Assembly: GCA_963839645.1 (NCBI GenBank)
Contig: CAWIVZ010000001.1
Location: 806,001 to 870,000 of the forward strand
Direction: 5' to 3'
Source: PALSA-911 sp963839645
Lineage (GTDB): Bacteria; Pseudomonadota; Alphaproteobacteria; Acetobacterales; Acetobacteraceae
Length of the DNA stretch: 64,000 nucleotides
Shown here: piece after piece, positions 35,974-51,141 of the stretch
Layout: every line of letters starts with the position of its first letter
Position numbering within the stretch: position 1 is the first letter of the stretch
The notes under the pieces: generated by a model
What the model was told of the DNA's origin: nothing
The model's input: the letters and a program-made list of their open reading frames with translations, nothing else
The model's database searches: none
Program-made: the position numbers and the translations under genes

Positions 35974-38814
35974 TCAAGGGGAGAGATCGGTTCCCAGGAA
36001 CTCGCGGGTTTCCGCCGCCGCCTGCGCCAGCCCGACCCGGCGCACGGTCACCCCCGGCGGAAATGCCGACAGCAGCCGGCTCGGGGTCTGGCGGTCCAGC
36101 AGCACGAACACGCCCTTGTCGCTGGCGCGGCGGATCAGCCGGCCGAAGGCCTGGCGCAGCCGCAACCGGGCGATGCGGTCATCGTAGCCCTTGGGATCGC
36201 CGCCCGACAGGTGCACGCGCCGCTCCCGGTGCAGAATATCGGGCCGGGCCCAGGGCGTTTTCTCGAACACCACCAGCCGCAGCGCCCGCCCCGGCACATC
36301 CACGCCGTCGCGCATCGCGTCGGTGCCGAGCAGGCAGCTTTCCTCCTCGGTGCGGAAGATGTCGACCAGCGTCGCATTGTCCATGGCATCGACATGCTGG
36401 GCGTAGCAGCGGAATGCCCGGCCGCCTCCAGCTCCGGGGCGATCCGCTGGTGCACCGCGCGCAGCCGGCTGATGGCGGTGAACAGGCCGAGTCCGCCACC
36501 CCCGGCCGCCATGAACAGCGCCCGATAGGCCGCGGCCAGCGCGCCGATGTCGCCGCCCATCACATCCGTGACCACGAAGGCGCGGGTCTGCGCGGCATAG
36601 TCGAACGGGCTCGCCACCGCCACGCGGATCGCCGGCGAGGGCAGATGCGGCGCGCCGACCCGCGCCTCGGCCGCTTCCCAGGCCAGTTCGGGGTCCTGGT
36701 CGCCGCTGTCGCGCAGGGTGGCGGAGGTCACCAGCAGGCCCTGCGCCGGGGCGGCCAGGGTCATCGCGAACGGCACCGTGGGATCGAGCCAGTGGCGGTG
36801 CAGCCCGACATCGCGGTCGCGTGCCGTCGCGCCGGTCCAGGCGCAGGAACAGGATGTGGTCCTGCCGCGTGCCAGGCTCGGGCGGCGGTGTCCGCGATGG
36901 CGCGCAGCATGGCGCGCCAGGCGCCGAGCGGATCGATCGCGCGCCGCCCGAGGGAACGGCAGGTGGCTTCGATCCGGTTGCGGGTGGCGGCGTCCATGTC
37001 CTCCGCCTCGTCCTCCAGCCGGGCCAGCAGCCTTGTGCGCAGGGTGGTCAGCGGCTCGATGATCCGCGCCAGCGCGCGGCCGAGATACTCGGCGGCTTCC
37101 GGCATGCCGGTCGGCGGGCGGGAACAGGTCGCATTCCTGCGCGCCGTAGGCATACGGGTTGGGCCGACGCGGATCGCCATCGCCCTGCGTCCGCGCCAGC
37201 ACCTGGCGGTGGGCGAACCGCAGGAAAGCCTCGGTCGGGTTCGGCCTTCCGGCATCCAGGCCGGTGATCTCCGGTCCCGCGCCGCTGAGCCGCGCGGCCC
37301 AGCCCGGCGCCGGCAAGGCGCGGGCCGCCTGCAGCGCCGCGTCCAGCGGCGCTTCCAGCAACGGGCGAGCCGCCACCAGTTCCTCCAGCCGCTTTCGCAG
37401 GCCGCGGGCGCGCGACCGGCCGCCCTCCGCGCCCAGCAGCCAGCGGCGCAGCTCGGCCGTCTCCATGCCGGAAAGCTCGGCGGAAAAGGCGCTGTCGGCG
37501 GCATCGAACAGATGATGCCCCTCGTCGAACACGTAGCGGGTGGGCACCGCGTTGTCGTCCAGCCCGCCCCAGGCCGCCTGCGCCATGACCAGCGCGTGGT
37601 TGCCCACGACCAGCTCGGCGGTGCGGGCGCGGCGGATGGTGTGTTCCACGAAGCAGCGCCGCCAATGCGGGCAGGCGGCGTGGATGCATTCGCCGCGGCG
37701 GTCGGCGAGCGAATACAGCGTGGCGCCGCCGAACAGTTCGGCGAACCAGCCGGGCAGATCGCCGCCCTGGATGTCGCCGTCCTGCGTCGCCATCGCCCAG
37801 CGGGCGATCAGGCCGAACGCGATCAGGCCGGACGGCAGCGAAGCCGCCGGAGGCGCTGGCGGTGGCGTCCTCCAGGTTGAGCAGGCAGAGATAGTTCTCC
37901 CGCCCCTTGCGCACCACCACGCGGCGGCGGCGCTCGGCGGGGTCGGGGAACAGGCGGGCGAGTTCGGCGTCGATCTGGCGCTGCAGATGGCGGGTGAAGG
38001 TGCTGATCCAGACCGCGCCCTTGTTGCGCTCGGCCCAGAGGCTGGCCGGCGCGATGTAGCCGAGCGTCTTGCCGGTGCCGGTGCCGGCCTCGGCCAGCAC
38101 CAGATGCGGGTCGCCGCTTTGCTCGCGCGGGGCGAAGGCGGCTGCCGCGGCGCCGGCGTAGTCGGCCTGGCCGGGCCGCTGTTCGGACTCGGCGCCGAGG
38201 ATTTTGGCGAGCCGGGCGCGTGCCTCAGCCTCGCTGACCGGGAAGGCGGAAGGCGCCGGCAGCGGCGCCGCGTCCTCCCATTCCGGCAGGCGCTTCCAGA
38301 CCTTCAGCGCTTCCGCCGAGGGTGCGGCGTCCGGCCGGCCGAGGGCGGCGGTGACGAAGCCCGCCCAGCCCCAGCCGCCGGTGCCCATTTGCGCGGCCAG
38401 GCCCGCCGCGTCGCGGTTCAGCGCCAGCATCCGTCCGGCGGAAAGATGGTTCAGCAGCGTCAGCGCGATTTCCGGCAGCAGCGCGGCGGCGTCTTCCAGC
38501 CCGGCGCCGGGCGGGTCCAGGTCCAGCGCCAGCGCCAGCCCGCGCGGGGTCGGCGCGGCCGGGCGGGCGGGCAGGACGAAGGCGAACAGCTCCAGCAGGT
38601 CGAAGCAGGGCAGCGCCTTCAGGCCGAGCCGTCGCAGCGTGGCCGGCGCATGCACCAGCAGCGGCGGCGGCAGGGCGCGCAGCCGGGCGGCGACCTGCTC
38701 CGCCGTGCCGGAGAAGAGCTCACCGTCCGCCGTCAGGATCGCGGCGCGGCCGTGACCGGCCACCACCGCGGGGGCCTCCGGCAACAGGGTCCGCGCGGGT
38801 GAAGAAATGCTCAT
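35974..38814 (-). pseudogene. ATP-dependent DNA helicase, DinG/XPD-like, about six frameshifts
   Basis: This superfamily 2 helicase has an N-terminal domain of about 200 residues, Walker A in LAEAGTGTGKTLGY, an iron-sulfur domain with cysteines in NYLCLLNLED and CIHAACPHWRRC, and a DEAH-type box in YVFDEGHHLFDAAD. The C-terminal half includes LLVTSATLRDSGD and the motif VI region FGRLIRRASDKGVFVLLDR. Such enzymes resolve unusual DNA structures after damage. Extra bases near 37841, 37117, 36861, 36824, 36418 and 36406 break the frame; removing six bases gives 944 residues, usual for alphaproteobacterial members. Confidence 0.85.
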
Positions 38815-38894
38815 GTGGCGCAGACGCTCATACGCACACTATAAAGACGCCCGCCGATTGACCAAGGCATCCTCCGTTCAATAGCTTCGCAAAC

Positions 38895-40498
38895 ATGTCC
38901 CATCCTGCGCCTCATCCTGCCCACACCGCTGAAATCGCGATCCCGAAGGCCTGGCCGTTCGAGGAAGCGCAAAAAGTCGCCAAACGCCTGGCGGCCTCGG
39001 GCAAGACGCACGCGCTGTTCGAAACCGGCTACGGCCCGTCCGGCCTGCCGCATATCGGCACCTTCGGCGAGGTCGCGCGCACCAGCTGGGTACGCCACGC
39101 CTTTACGGAACTGACCGGCCTGCCGTCCCAGCTGCTGGCGTTCAGCGACGACATGGACGGGCTGCGCAAGGTGCCGGACAACGTGCCGAACAAGGAGATG
39201 CTGGCCCAATATCTCGGCAAGCCGCTGACCCGCATCCCCGATCCCTTCGGCACCCATGACAGCTTCGGGGCGCACAACAACGCCCGGCTGCGCGCCTTCC
39301 TGGACAGTTTCGGCTTCCAGTACGATTTCGCCTCCGCCACCGACTACTACACCTCCGGCCGGTTCGACGCGGCGCTGGTGCGGGTGCTCGAGTGCTTCGA
39401 CGCGGTGATGGAGGTCATTCTCCCCACCCTCGGCCCGGACCGGCGGGCCACCTATTCGCCGCTGCTGCCGATCCATCCGCGCACCGGCATCGTCATGCAG
39501 GTGCCGGTGGAAAAGCGCGACATCGACGCCGGCCACCATCGTCTGGCGCGATCCCGGACACCAACGAGGCGTTCGAGACCTCGGTGAAGGGCGGCCATTG
39601 CAAGCTGCAATGGAAGGCCGACTGGGCCATGCGCTGGTACGCGCTGGGCGTCGATTACGAGATGTCGGGCAAGGATCTGATCGACAGCGTGCGCCTGTCC
39701 GGGCGGATCTGCCGCATCCTCGGCGCGCCGCCGCCGGACGGCTTCACCTATGAGCTGTTCCTGGACGAGCACGCGCAGAAGATCAGCAAGTCCAAGGGCA
39801 ACGGGCTGTCGGTGGATGACTGGCTGCGCTACGCCCCGGCGGAAAGCCTGTCGCAGTTCATGTACAACCAGCCGCAGCGGGCCAAGCGGCTGTATTTCGA
39901 CGCCATCCCGCGCGCGGTGGACGAGTATATCGCCAATGCCGGCAAGGCCCTGGCGCAGCAGCGCTACGAGCAGCAGACCAACCCGGCCTGGCACATCCAT
40001 GCCGGGCGGATGCCGAATTCGGCCGCGAGCCCGATCTCTTTCGCGATGCTGCTCAACCTCGCCAGCGTGGTGAACGCGGCTGGGCCGGACATGCTGTGGG
40101 GCTTCATCCGCCGCTATATCCCCGAGGCGAACGCCGAGACGGAGCCGATGCTGGCGCGGCTGGTCGATCATGCCGTGGCGTACTATCAGGACTTCGTCCG
40201 CCCGACGAAGCAATACCGCCAGCCCGACGAGAACGAACGCGAGGCGCTGACCGACCTGGCCGAGACGCTGGCCACGCTGGATGCGGACGCCGACGCCGAG
40301 GCGATCCAGAACGCCGTTTTCGCGGTCGGCAAGCGCCACGACTTCCCCGAGTTGCGCAACTGGTTCGGCTGCCTGTATCAGGTGCTGCTCGGCCAGCAGG
40401 AAGGTCCGCGCTTCGGCGGCTTCGTGGCGTTGTACGGCATACAGGAAACCATTGCCCTGATCCGCTCGGCGCTGTCGCGTCCGGCCGACGCTGCCTGA
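38895..40498 (+). pseudogene. lysK: lysyl-tRNA synthetase, class I, two frameshifts
   Basis: This is the class I (archaeal-type) LysRS found in many Alphaproteobacteria instead of LysS. The HIGH-type signature is in GPSGLPHIGTFGEVARTSW and the KMSKS signature reads KISKSKGNGLS. Two extra bases, near 39531 and 39556, break the frame in the segment DAATIVWRDPDTNEAFET; with them removed the protein has 533 residues, the normal length. The enzyme is essential, so the breaks are probably errors unless another LysRS exists. An MprF-like gene follows after 35 bases. Confidence 0.92.
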
Positions 40499-40533
40499 CG
40501 GTTTGGGCCTGACAGTTTGGAACAGTCCGCTTC

Positions 40534-42546
40534 GTGAACGCCCTGAAAAAGCTGCTGCGTAACCTGCCGGCCCTGCTCGGCGTGGCGCTGCTCGGCGGCG
40601 CCATCTACGTGGTGCAGCGGGAGTTCCGCAATCTCAAGATGGCGGATATCGAGGTGGCGCTGGCCGCCATCCCGCACCGGGCGCTGGCGATCTCGTTCCT
40701 CTGGACCATCCTGTCCTACGGCATCCTGACCTTCTACGACCGGCTCGGCACCATCTATGCCGGACACAAGGTGTCGTACGGACGGGTCGCCTTCGCGTCG
40801 TTCTGCGCCTATGCGCTGTCGCACAATCTCGGCTTCGCGGCGGTGTCCGGGGCGGCGGTGCGCTACCGGCTCTATGCCCATTGGGGCCTGACGCCGGTGC
40901 AGATCGCCAAGACCGTGGCCTTCTGCTCGCTGACCTTCGGCCTGGGCGGCATGGTGCTGGGCGGATTCGTGCTGTTCGTCGAACCGACCACCATCCCGTT
41001 CTTCGGTGACAAGATACCGGCCTTCCTGATGTACGCGATCGGTGCCGGGCTCTGGGCTATCGTCGCCGCCTATGTAACGCTTTCACGCGTGGTCGGCAGC
41101 GTCACGATCTTCGGCCATACCGCCGAACTACCGGGCTGGCGGATGGCGATCCTGCAGGTGCTGCTGGCCTCGGTGGATGTCGCGGTCACCGCGTCGATCT
41201 TCTACTCGCTGCTGCCGGCGACGCCCGGCCTGACCTGGCTGCGCTTCATGGGCGTGTATCTGGCGTCGTATTCCGCCGGGCTCGCGGCCAACCTGCCGGG
41301 CGGCATCGGCGTGTTCGACACCGCGATGCTGCTGGGATTGTCGCCGTGGCTGGACGCTCCGCACATCGTTGGCGGCATCGTGGTGTTCCGCCTGTACTAC
41401 TACATCATCCCGCTGTTCCTGGCCGGCAGCCTGTTCGCCGGAAACGAAGTGCTGTTGCGCGGCGGCAGCTTCCTGCGCCGGACCAGCAAGCTGAGCGGCG
41501 TGCAGGCGATCGGCCGCTGGAGCGAGCCGGACTTCCCGGTGGCCGCGGCCACCAGCGTGGTGGCGCTGTGCGGCGCCCTGCTGCTGTCGATGGGAGTGCT
41601 GGCGCCGGTGCCGGATTTCACCTGGATCGATCCAGATTTCTCCGAGCTTGCCGCCGGCGCCGGGCAGTTCGTGCCCTCGCTGATCGGCGCCGGCCTGCTG
41701 GTGATGGCGATCGGGCTGTCGCAGCGGGTCAATCTGGCCTGGAGCGGCACCATCGTGCTGTTGATGGGCGGAGCCATTTTCGTCGCGGCCCAGGCGCAGA
41801 CCCAGCGTATGTGGATCGCCGGCGTGCTGGTGCTGGCGGCCCTGGTGCTGGCGCCGTTCCGCGCCAGCTTCTACCGCCACGCCAGGCTGCTGTCCGGCAA
41901 GATGGATCCGTCCACCGCCCTGTCGGTGCTGGCGCTGGTCGCCTGTGTGCTGGCGCTGATCGTCTCGGAGCGGACCTTCCGCGATCATCCCGACAACTCC
42001 TGGTGGGAAATCGTGCTGTCGCGCGGGGTGCCGAACTCGCTGCGCGTCACCCTGGCGCTGACGGTTCTTCTCGCCCTGGTCGCGCTATGGCGTTTGTTGA
42101 TGCCCGGGCGCGTGGCCTTCCAGCCCTGGGGCCAGGAGGCGCGGGCCAAATTCGCCCGGCTCGGCGCGCTGCCGATAGGCGGCGCGGATGGGCTGGTCTG
42201 GGGTGAGGCCGACCGCGCGGCAATCGCCTTCCGCCGGGTGGGCCGGGTGATGCTGGGGCTCGGCGATCCCGTCGGCGAGGAATCGGACCGGGCGTCGGCG
42301 ATCTGGCGCATGCGCGACCTGGCCATTCAGGAAGGGCTCGACCCCGCCGTCTGGCGCGCCGGCACGGGGCTGCTGAAGGTCTACGGCGATATCGGCCTGA
42401 CCGCCCTGCCGCTTGGCGCCGATGGCCTGCCGCTGCCGGAAGCGCCGGACGAAACGCCGGCCGCCTGCCAGTACCTGGTCTGCGTCGCCGAACGCGATCT
42501 GACCGCTTTGCTGGCGCTTCTGCCGGAGCTGGCGCAAGGGGGCTGA
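40534..42546 (+). CDS. MprF-like membrane protein with a short C-terminal domain
   Basis: The N-terminal 530 residues form the polytopic flippase-type domain of lysylphosphatidylglycerol synthase (LPG_synthase_TM/YbhN family): SHNLGFAAVSGAAVRYRLY, ANLPGGIGVFDTAMLLGL and VFRLYYYIIPLFLAG are family motifs. A DUF2156-type domain starts (VMLGLGDPVGEESDRASAIW, LKVYGDIGLTALPLG) but ends after about 120 residues instead of about 300, so most of the tRNA-dependent transferase fold is missing. No frameshift explains this; the next gene starts 50 bases later. It follows lysK, whose product would supply lysyl-tRNA. The start is GTG. Confidence 0.85.
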   Translation: MNALKKLLRNLPALLGVALLGGAIYVVQREFRNLKMADIEVALAAIPHRALAISFLWTILSYGILTFYDRLGTIYAGHKVSYGRVAFASFCAYALSHNLGFAAVSGAAVRYRLYAHWGLTPVQIAKTVAFCSLTFGLGGMVLGGFVLFVEPTTIPFFGDKIPAFLMYAIGAGLWAIVAAYVTLSRVVGSVTIFGHTAELPGWRMAILQVLLASVDVAVTASIFYSLLPATPGLTWLRFMGVYLASYSAGLAANLPGGIGVFDTAMLLGLSPWLDAPHIVGGIVVFRLYYYIIPLFLAGSLFAGNEVLLRGGSFLRRTSKLSGVQAIGRWSEPDFPVAAATSVVALCGALLLSMGVLAPVPDFTWIDPDFSELAAGAGQFVPSLIGAGLLVMAIGLSQRVNLAWSGTIVLLMGGAIFVAAQAQTQRMWIAGVLVLAALVLAPFRASFYRHARLLSGKMDPSTALSVLALVACVLALIVSERTFRDHPDNSWWEIVLSRGVPNSLRVTLALTVLLALVALWRLLMPGRVAFQPWGQEARAKFARLGALPIGGADGLVWGEADRAAIAFRRVGRVMLGLGDPVGEESDRASAIWRMRDLAIQEGLDPAVWRAGTGLLKVYGDIGLTALPLGADGLPLPEAPDETPAACQYLVCVAERDLTALLALLPELAQGG

Positions 42547-42595
42547 CCGGCCGCGCGGCTGCGCCGGGAATAGACTCTCGCCCGCGACTCCGCGC

Positions 42596-43978
42596 ATGGC
42601 CGATACTGCCTCGCCAATCTCCGGAAATTCGCTCATGCAGTTCGAGTCTCTCGCCGATCCCAGGATTCTCGCCGCCGTGCTGGCGGGCGTTGCCGCGCTG
42701 GCAGCGGTGCTTGCCCTGATTGCGATTCTGCGCCAGGGGGCGGCGCGCGGGCGGGAACTGGCGCATCTGCGCCTGCTGGCGGAGCAGGCGCTGGCCGGCA
42801 CCCGCGCGGAGGCGGAAACGACGCGGGCGGAACTGCGCAGCGCCGGCGCCGCCACGATCGAGCGGCTGAGCGGCCTGGGCGGGACCCTGAACACCGGCAT
42901 CGAGCAGGTGCGAACCACGCTGTCGCGTGAGCAGGGGGAATTGCGCCTCGCGCTGGCCGAGGGCCAGCAAAAGACCGCGTCGTCCATCGGCGTGCAGTTC
43001 GAAACCACGCGCACCCTGTTGGAAACCAAGCTCGGCGAAATGCGCGAAGGCAACGAGAAGAAGCTGGCCGAGATCCAGAAGACCGTGAACGAGCAACTGC
43101 ACGAGGCCGTCGAGAAGCAGATGAAGACCAGCTTCGAGCGGGTGATCGATCAGTTCACCGCGGTGCAGAAGGCGATGACCGATGTGCAGGCCGTCACCGC
43201 GCAGATCGGCGACATCAAGCGGCTGTTCGCCAACGTGAAAACCCGCGGCGGCTGGGGCGAGACCCAGGTGAAGGCGATGCTGGACGACGTGCTGCCGCCC
43301 GGCACCTATTTGACCAACCACAAGGTCCGTGCGGACAGCGACGACGTGGTGGAATTCGCGGTGATCATGCCGATGCGCGGCGAAACCCGCCCTTTACTGC
43401 CGATCGACGCCAAATTTCCGATCGAGGATTACGAACGCCTGCTGGCCGCATCCGAAGCCGGCGACGCCGATGCGGAACGCGCCGCCAGCCGGGGGCTCGA
43501 TCGGCGCATCCGCGACGAGGCGAAGAAGATCCACGCCAAATACATCAACCCGCCGATCACGGTGGAATTCGCCGTGCTCTATCTGCCGACCGACGCGCTG
43601 TACGCGGAGGTCGCGCGCATCCCTGGCTTGATCGACGATATCGGCCGCGACTGCCGGGTGCTGGTGATGGGCCCGAGCCTGTTCCCGGCACTGCTGCGCA
43701 CCATCCACCTGGGCTTCGTCACGCTGGCGCTGGAGCAAAAGGCCGACCAGATCCGCACGCTGCTGGGCGCCACCCGCACCGAAATGCTGAAGATGGATGA
43801 CGTGCTGGAACGCCTGCTGAAGCAGGCCGGGACGTTCACCACCACCATCGAACGGGCCCGTACCCGAACCCGCGCCGTGGGCCGCAAGTTGAAGGACGTG
43901 GGCCTGATGGACCAGGCGGCGGCGGAACAAATGCTCGAACTCGCCGCGGATAACGAGGATGTGGCTGCTGAGGAGTAA
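42596..43978 (+). CDS. rmuC: DNA recombination protein RmuC
   Basis: RmuC (460 aa) limits inversions at short inverted repeats and resembles a nuclease. It has an N-terminal membrane segment (LAAVLAGVAALAAVLALIA), a long coiled coil (about residues 60-190) and the RmuC domain with VKTRGGWGETQVKAMLDDVL, LLPIDAKFPIEDYERLL, FAVLYLPTDALYAEVA and VMGPSLFPALLRTIHLGF. The start could also be the ATG 13 codons later (MQFESLADP), just before the membrane segment. The stop leads into a short repeat remnant. Confidence 0.93.
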   Translation: MADTASPISGNSLMQFESLADPRILAAVLAGVAALAAVLALIAILRQGAARGRELAHLRLLAEQALAGTRAEAETTRAELRSAGAATIERLSGLGGTLNTGIEQVRTTLSREQGELRLALAEGQQKTASSIGVQFETTRTLLETKLGEMREGNEKKLAEIQKTVNEQLHEAVEKQMKTSFERVIDQFTAVQKAMTDVQAVTAQIGDIKRLFANVKTRGGWGETQVKAMLDDVLPPGTYLTNHKVRADSDDVVEFAVIMPMRGETRPLLPIDAKFPIEDYERLLAASEAGDADAERAASRGLDRRIRDEAKKIHAKYINPPITVEFAVLYLPTDALYAEVARIPGLIDDIGRDCRVLVMGPSLFPALLRTIHLGFVTLALEQKADQIRTLLGATRTEMLKMDDVLERLLKQAGTFTTTIERARTRTRAVGRKLKDVGLMDQAAAEQMLELAADNEDVAAEE

Positions 43979-44020
43979 GGCTGGGGCTCCGCCCCAAACC
44001 CCAGGGGGGCGCTGCCCGGG
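43979..44020. repeat. partial copy of the intergenic repeat
   Basis: Directly after the rmuC stop the sequence reads GGCTGGGGCTCCGCCCCAAA and continues with CCCCAGG and GCGCTGCCC. This is the outer end of the 245-bp repeat family, but the rest of the element is absent. It lies between convergent genes (rmuC and the GST gene) and could act as a terminator. Confidence 0.7.
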
Positions 44021-44029
44021 CCTTCCTTC

Positions 44030-44698
44030 TCAGAAGTCCAAATCCGAGTAATGCGCCGACGGGATCGTGCCCGGCACGCGGTCGGCCAGGATGGCCCGGA
44101 AGCTCGGGCGTGATTTCATGCGGGCATACCATTCCCGCGCCGGCGGAGAGATGGTCCAGTCCACGTCGCCGGCGAAATCGAGTGATGAGAGATGCGCGGC
44201 AGCAGCGAAATCGGCCAGCGAGATGACGCCGCCGGCCAGCCATTTTCGCGTCTCCGCCAGCCAGCCGATATATTGCAGATGATGGCGCAGCGCGATGAAG
44301 CCGAGGCGCATCAGCGCGGCGTCCGGATTGCCGCGGCCCGACAGGCGCTTCATGAACTTCTCGCCGATCAGGTTGCGGGTAACCTCGTTGTTGAACTTGC
44401 CGTCGAACCACGCGACCAGGCGACGCACCTCCACCCGCTCGGCGAGCGAATGGCCCAGCAGGGGAATGTCGGGATAGGCCTCTTCCAGATATTCGCAGAT
44501 GACCGATGAATCGGGGATCGTGAAACCGCTCTCGTCCACCAGCGTCGGCACCGTGCCGGCAGGGTTGAGGTCGAGATATTCCGCCCGCCGCTCCCAGGGC
44601 TTTTCCTGACGCAGTTCGAAAGGCAGGCGCTTTTCCGCCAGCACCAGACGCACTTTGCGCGAGAACGGGGAAAGCGGGAGATGATAGAGATACCGCAT
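44030..44698 (-). CDS. glutathione S-transferase family protein
   Basis: The 222-residue protein has an N-terminal thioredoxin fold with YHLPLSPFSRKVRLVLAEK, the cis-Pro motif in NPAGTVPTLVDESG and the glutathione gamma-Glu contact DSSVICEYLEEAYPD, followed by the all-helical C-terminal domain ending LADRVPGTIPSAHYSDLDF. The FSRK segment places Ser near the catalytic position. The substrate is unknown. ATG 44698 is preceded by AAGGCGGGG. Confidence 0.9.
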   Translation of the reverse strand: MRYLYHLPLSPFSRKVRLVLAEKRLPFELRQEKPWERRAEYLDLNPAGTVPTLVDESGFTIPDSSVICEYLEEAYPDIPLLGHSLAERVEVRRLVAWFDGKFNNEVTRNLIGEKFMKRLSGRGNPDAALMRLGFIALRHHLQYIGWLAETRKWLAGGVISLADFAAAAHLSSLDFAGDVDWTISPPAREWYARMKSRPSFRAILADRVPGTIPSAHYSDLDF

Positions 44699-44767
44699 TC
44701 CCCGCCTTATGACATTCAATGCCGCGCCGCGCCAAGATAGGCGGCCCGCGGGGCGGTGGGGGACGGG

Positions 44768-44799
44768 AAAGAAGCCCAGGGGCATAGCCCACGGGCCTT
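44768..44799 (-). terminator. possible terminator after gltB
   Basis: On the minus strand, about 27 bases after the gltB stop, an imperfect hairpin (AAGGCCCGTGGGC against GCCCCTGGGCTT) is followed by CTTT. The same stem in perfect form occurs at 29750-29778. It separates gltB from the GST gene further along the same strand. Confidence 0.5.
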
Positions 44800-44825
44800 G
44801 CTTCCGCCTCCCAACACCCGGTGCG

Positions 44826-49434
<4,609 letters not shown>

Positions 49435-49439
49435 GTCGC

Positions 49440-50900
49440 TCACTCCGCCGCGGCGGCAAGCGCGCGCCTGGCTTGGAGATACGTGATGCATCTTCGCGGC
49501 CGCATCGCGGCCGTCGCGGATCGCCCAGACCACCAGCGAGGCGCCGCGCACGATGTCGCCGGCGGCGAACACGCCGTGGCAGGTTGGTCATGCAAGCGTG
49601 TCGGGATCGATCGCGACGCGTGCCCCAGCGGGACACCGTCGAGTTCCGGCGCATCGAACAGCCGCGGGCAGGTCCTCGGGATCGAAGCCCAGCGCCTTGA
49701 TCGACGAGATCGGCGTGCAGGTTGAAATCGGCTGCCCTCGATCGGCTCCGGCGCCTGGCGGCCGGAGGCGTCCGGCAGGCCGAGACGCATGCGCGCCGCC
49801 CGCACCGCCGGTGACGCGGTCGTCGCCGAGGAAGGCCTCGGGCAGCGGCGAGCCAGACGAACTCGACGCCTTCCTCCTCGGCGTTCGTCACCTCGCGCAT
49901 GCGAGCCCGGCATGTTGGCCCGGTCGCGGCGATAGAGGCAGTTGACCGATTTCGCGCCCTGGCGGACGGCGGTGCGCACGCAGTCCATCGCGGTGTCGCC
50001 GCCGCCGATCACCACGACATGCTTGCCGCGCGCATCGAGCGCGCCGGAGTCGAATTCCGGCACCGTGTCGCCGAGGCCCTCGCGGTTGGAGGCGATCAGA
50101 TAGTCCAGCGCCGGCACGATGCCGGGCAGGCCCGACGCCGGGCGCCGATGTCGCGCGGCTTGTAGACGCCGGTGGCGATCAGCACCGCGTCGTGCTGCGC
50201 GCGCAGTTCGGCCAGCGTCAGCGTCGCGGCCGACCTCGAAGTTGAGCTGGAAACGGATGCCGCCGTCGCTCCAGCAGCTTGCACGCGGCGCAGCGACGAC
50301 TTCCTTCTCCAGCTTGAAGTTCGGGATGCCGTAGATCAGCAGGCCGCCGGCGCGGTCGTAGCGGTCGTAGACCGTGACCTGATAGCCCGCGCCGGCGCAG
50401 CTGCTCGGCCGCGGCCAGGCCCGCCGGGCCCGGCGCCGATGATGCCGACCGACTGCGCCAGCTCGCGGCGCGGCCGCGAGCGGCTTGACCCAGCCCTTCT
50501 CCCAGGCGGTGTCGGTGATGTAGCTTCTCGACCGCGCCGATGGTGACGCGTGCCGTGGCCCGCTTCTCGATGACGCAGTTGCCTTCGCAGAGCCGGTCCT
50601 GCGGACAGATGCGGCCGCAGATCTCGGGGAAGTTGTTGGTGGCGGAGCGACAGCTCGTAGGCCTCCTCCAGCCGGCCCTCGGCGGTCAGCTTCAGCCAGT
50701 CGGGGATGTTGTTGCTGCAGCGGGCAATGGACCTGGCAGAACGGCACGCCGCATGGCGAGCAGCGGCTGGCCTGCTCGGCGGCCTGCCTGGTGGCGAAAT
50801 CGCGGTAGATCTCGTCGAAATCGACGCGGCGCTCCTCGGCCTGCCGCTTTTCCGGCGTGCTCTGGGGGACGCTCACGAACTTCAGCATGTGCTCGGCCAT
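49440..50900 (-). pseudogene. gltD: glutamate synthase small subunit, many frameshifts
   Basis: GltD passes electrons from NADPH through FAD and iron-sulfur clusters to GltB. The start MAEHMLKFVSVPQSTPEKR is normal. SRCSPCGVPFCQVHCPL carries the first iron-sulfur cysteines, GYQVTVYDRYDRAGGLLIYG belongs to the FAD domain, and HVVVIGGGDTAMDCVRTAVR binds NADPH; the C-terminus is FAAGDIVRGASLVVWAIRDG and then YLQARRALAAAAE. At least ten extra bases break the frame, for example near 50714, 50647, 50523, 50467, 50433 and 50391. Corrected, the protein would be about 475-480 residues. The gene is upstream of gltB in one transcript. Confidence 0.86.
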
Positions 50901-51021
50901 GTTCACCCTTTCCCTACGGCGGCGCGCCGACAGGCCTGGGAGGCTGCGCACGGGTCACGCCCGCGGGCTCAAGCTGTCTCGCAGATGCAGCATAGAACAG
51001 GAATTCTGGCCGAAGCGAGTT

Positions 51022-51038
51022 CTAATCTGGCCGATTAG
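51022..51038. promoter_or_regulatory. dyad upstream of gltD, possible operator
   Basis: A perfect palindrome with 6-bp arms, CTAATC-TGGCC-GATTAG, lies about 120 bases upstream of the gltD start in an AT-richer part of the 240-base gap between gltD and the NDUFA9-like gene. Dyads at such positions usually bind dimeric regulators. I cannot name the regulator. No other gene is seen in this gap. Confidence 0.35.
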
Positions 51039-51141
51039 GGCAGAATTTACGCCCTTATTTTCGCCGGCATGCGGAAATCACCATTCAAAAGCAGAAAGCG
51101 GAGCAAAATAAGGTCCGATATGGTCCTATTCGTGGCTGAAT

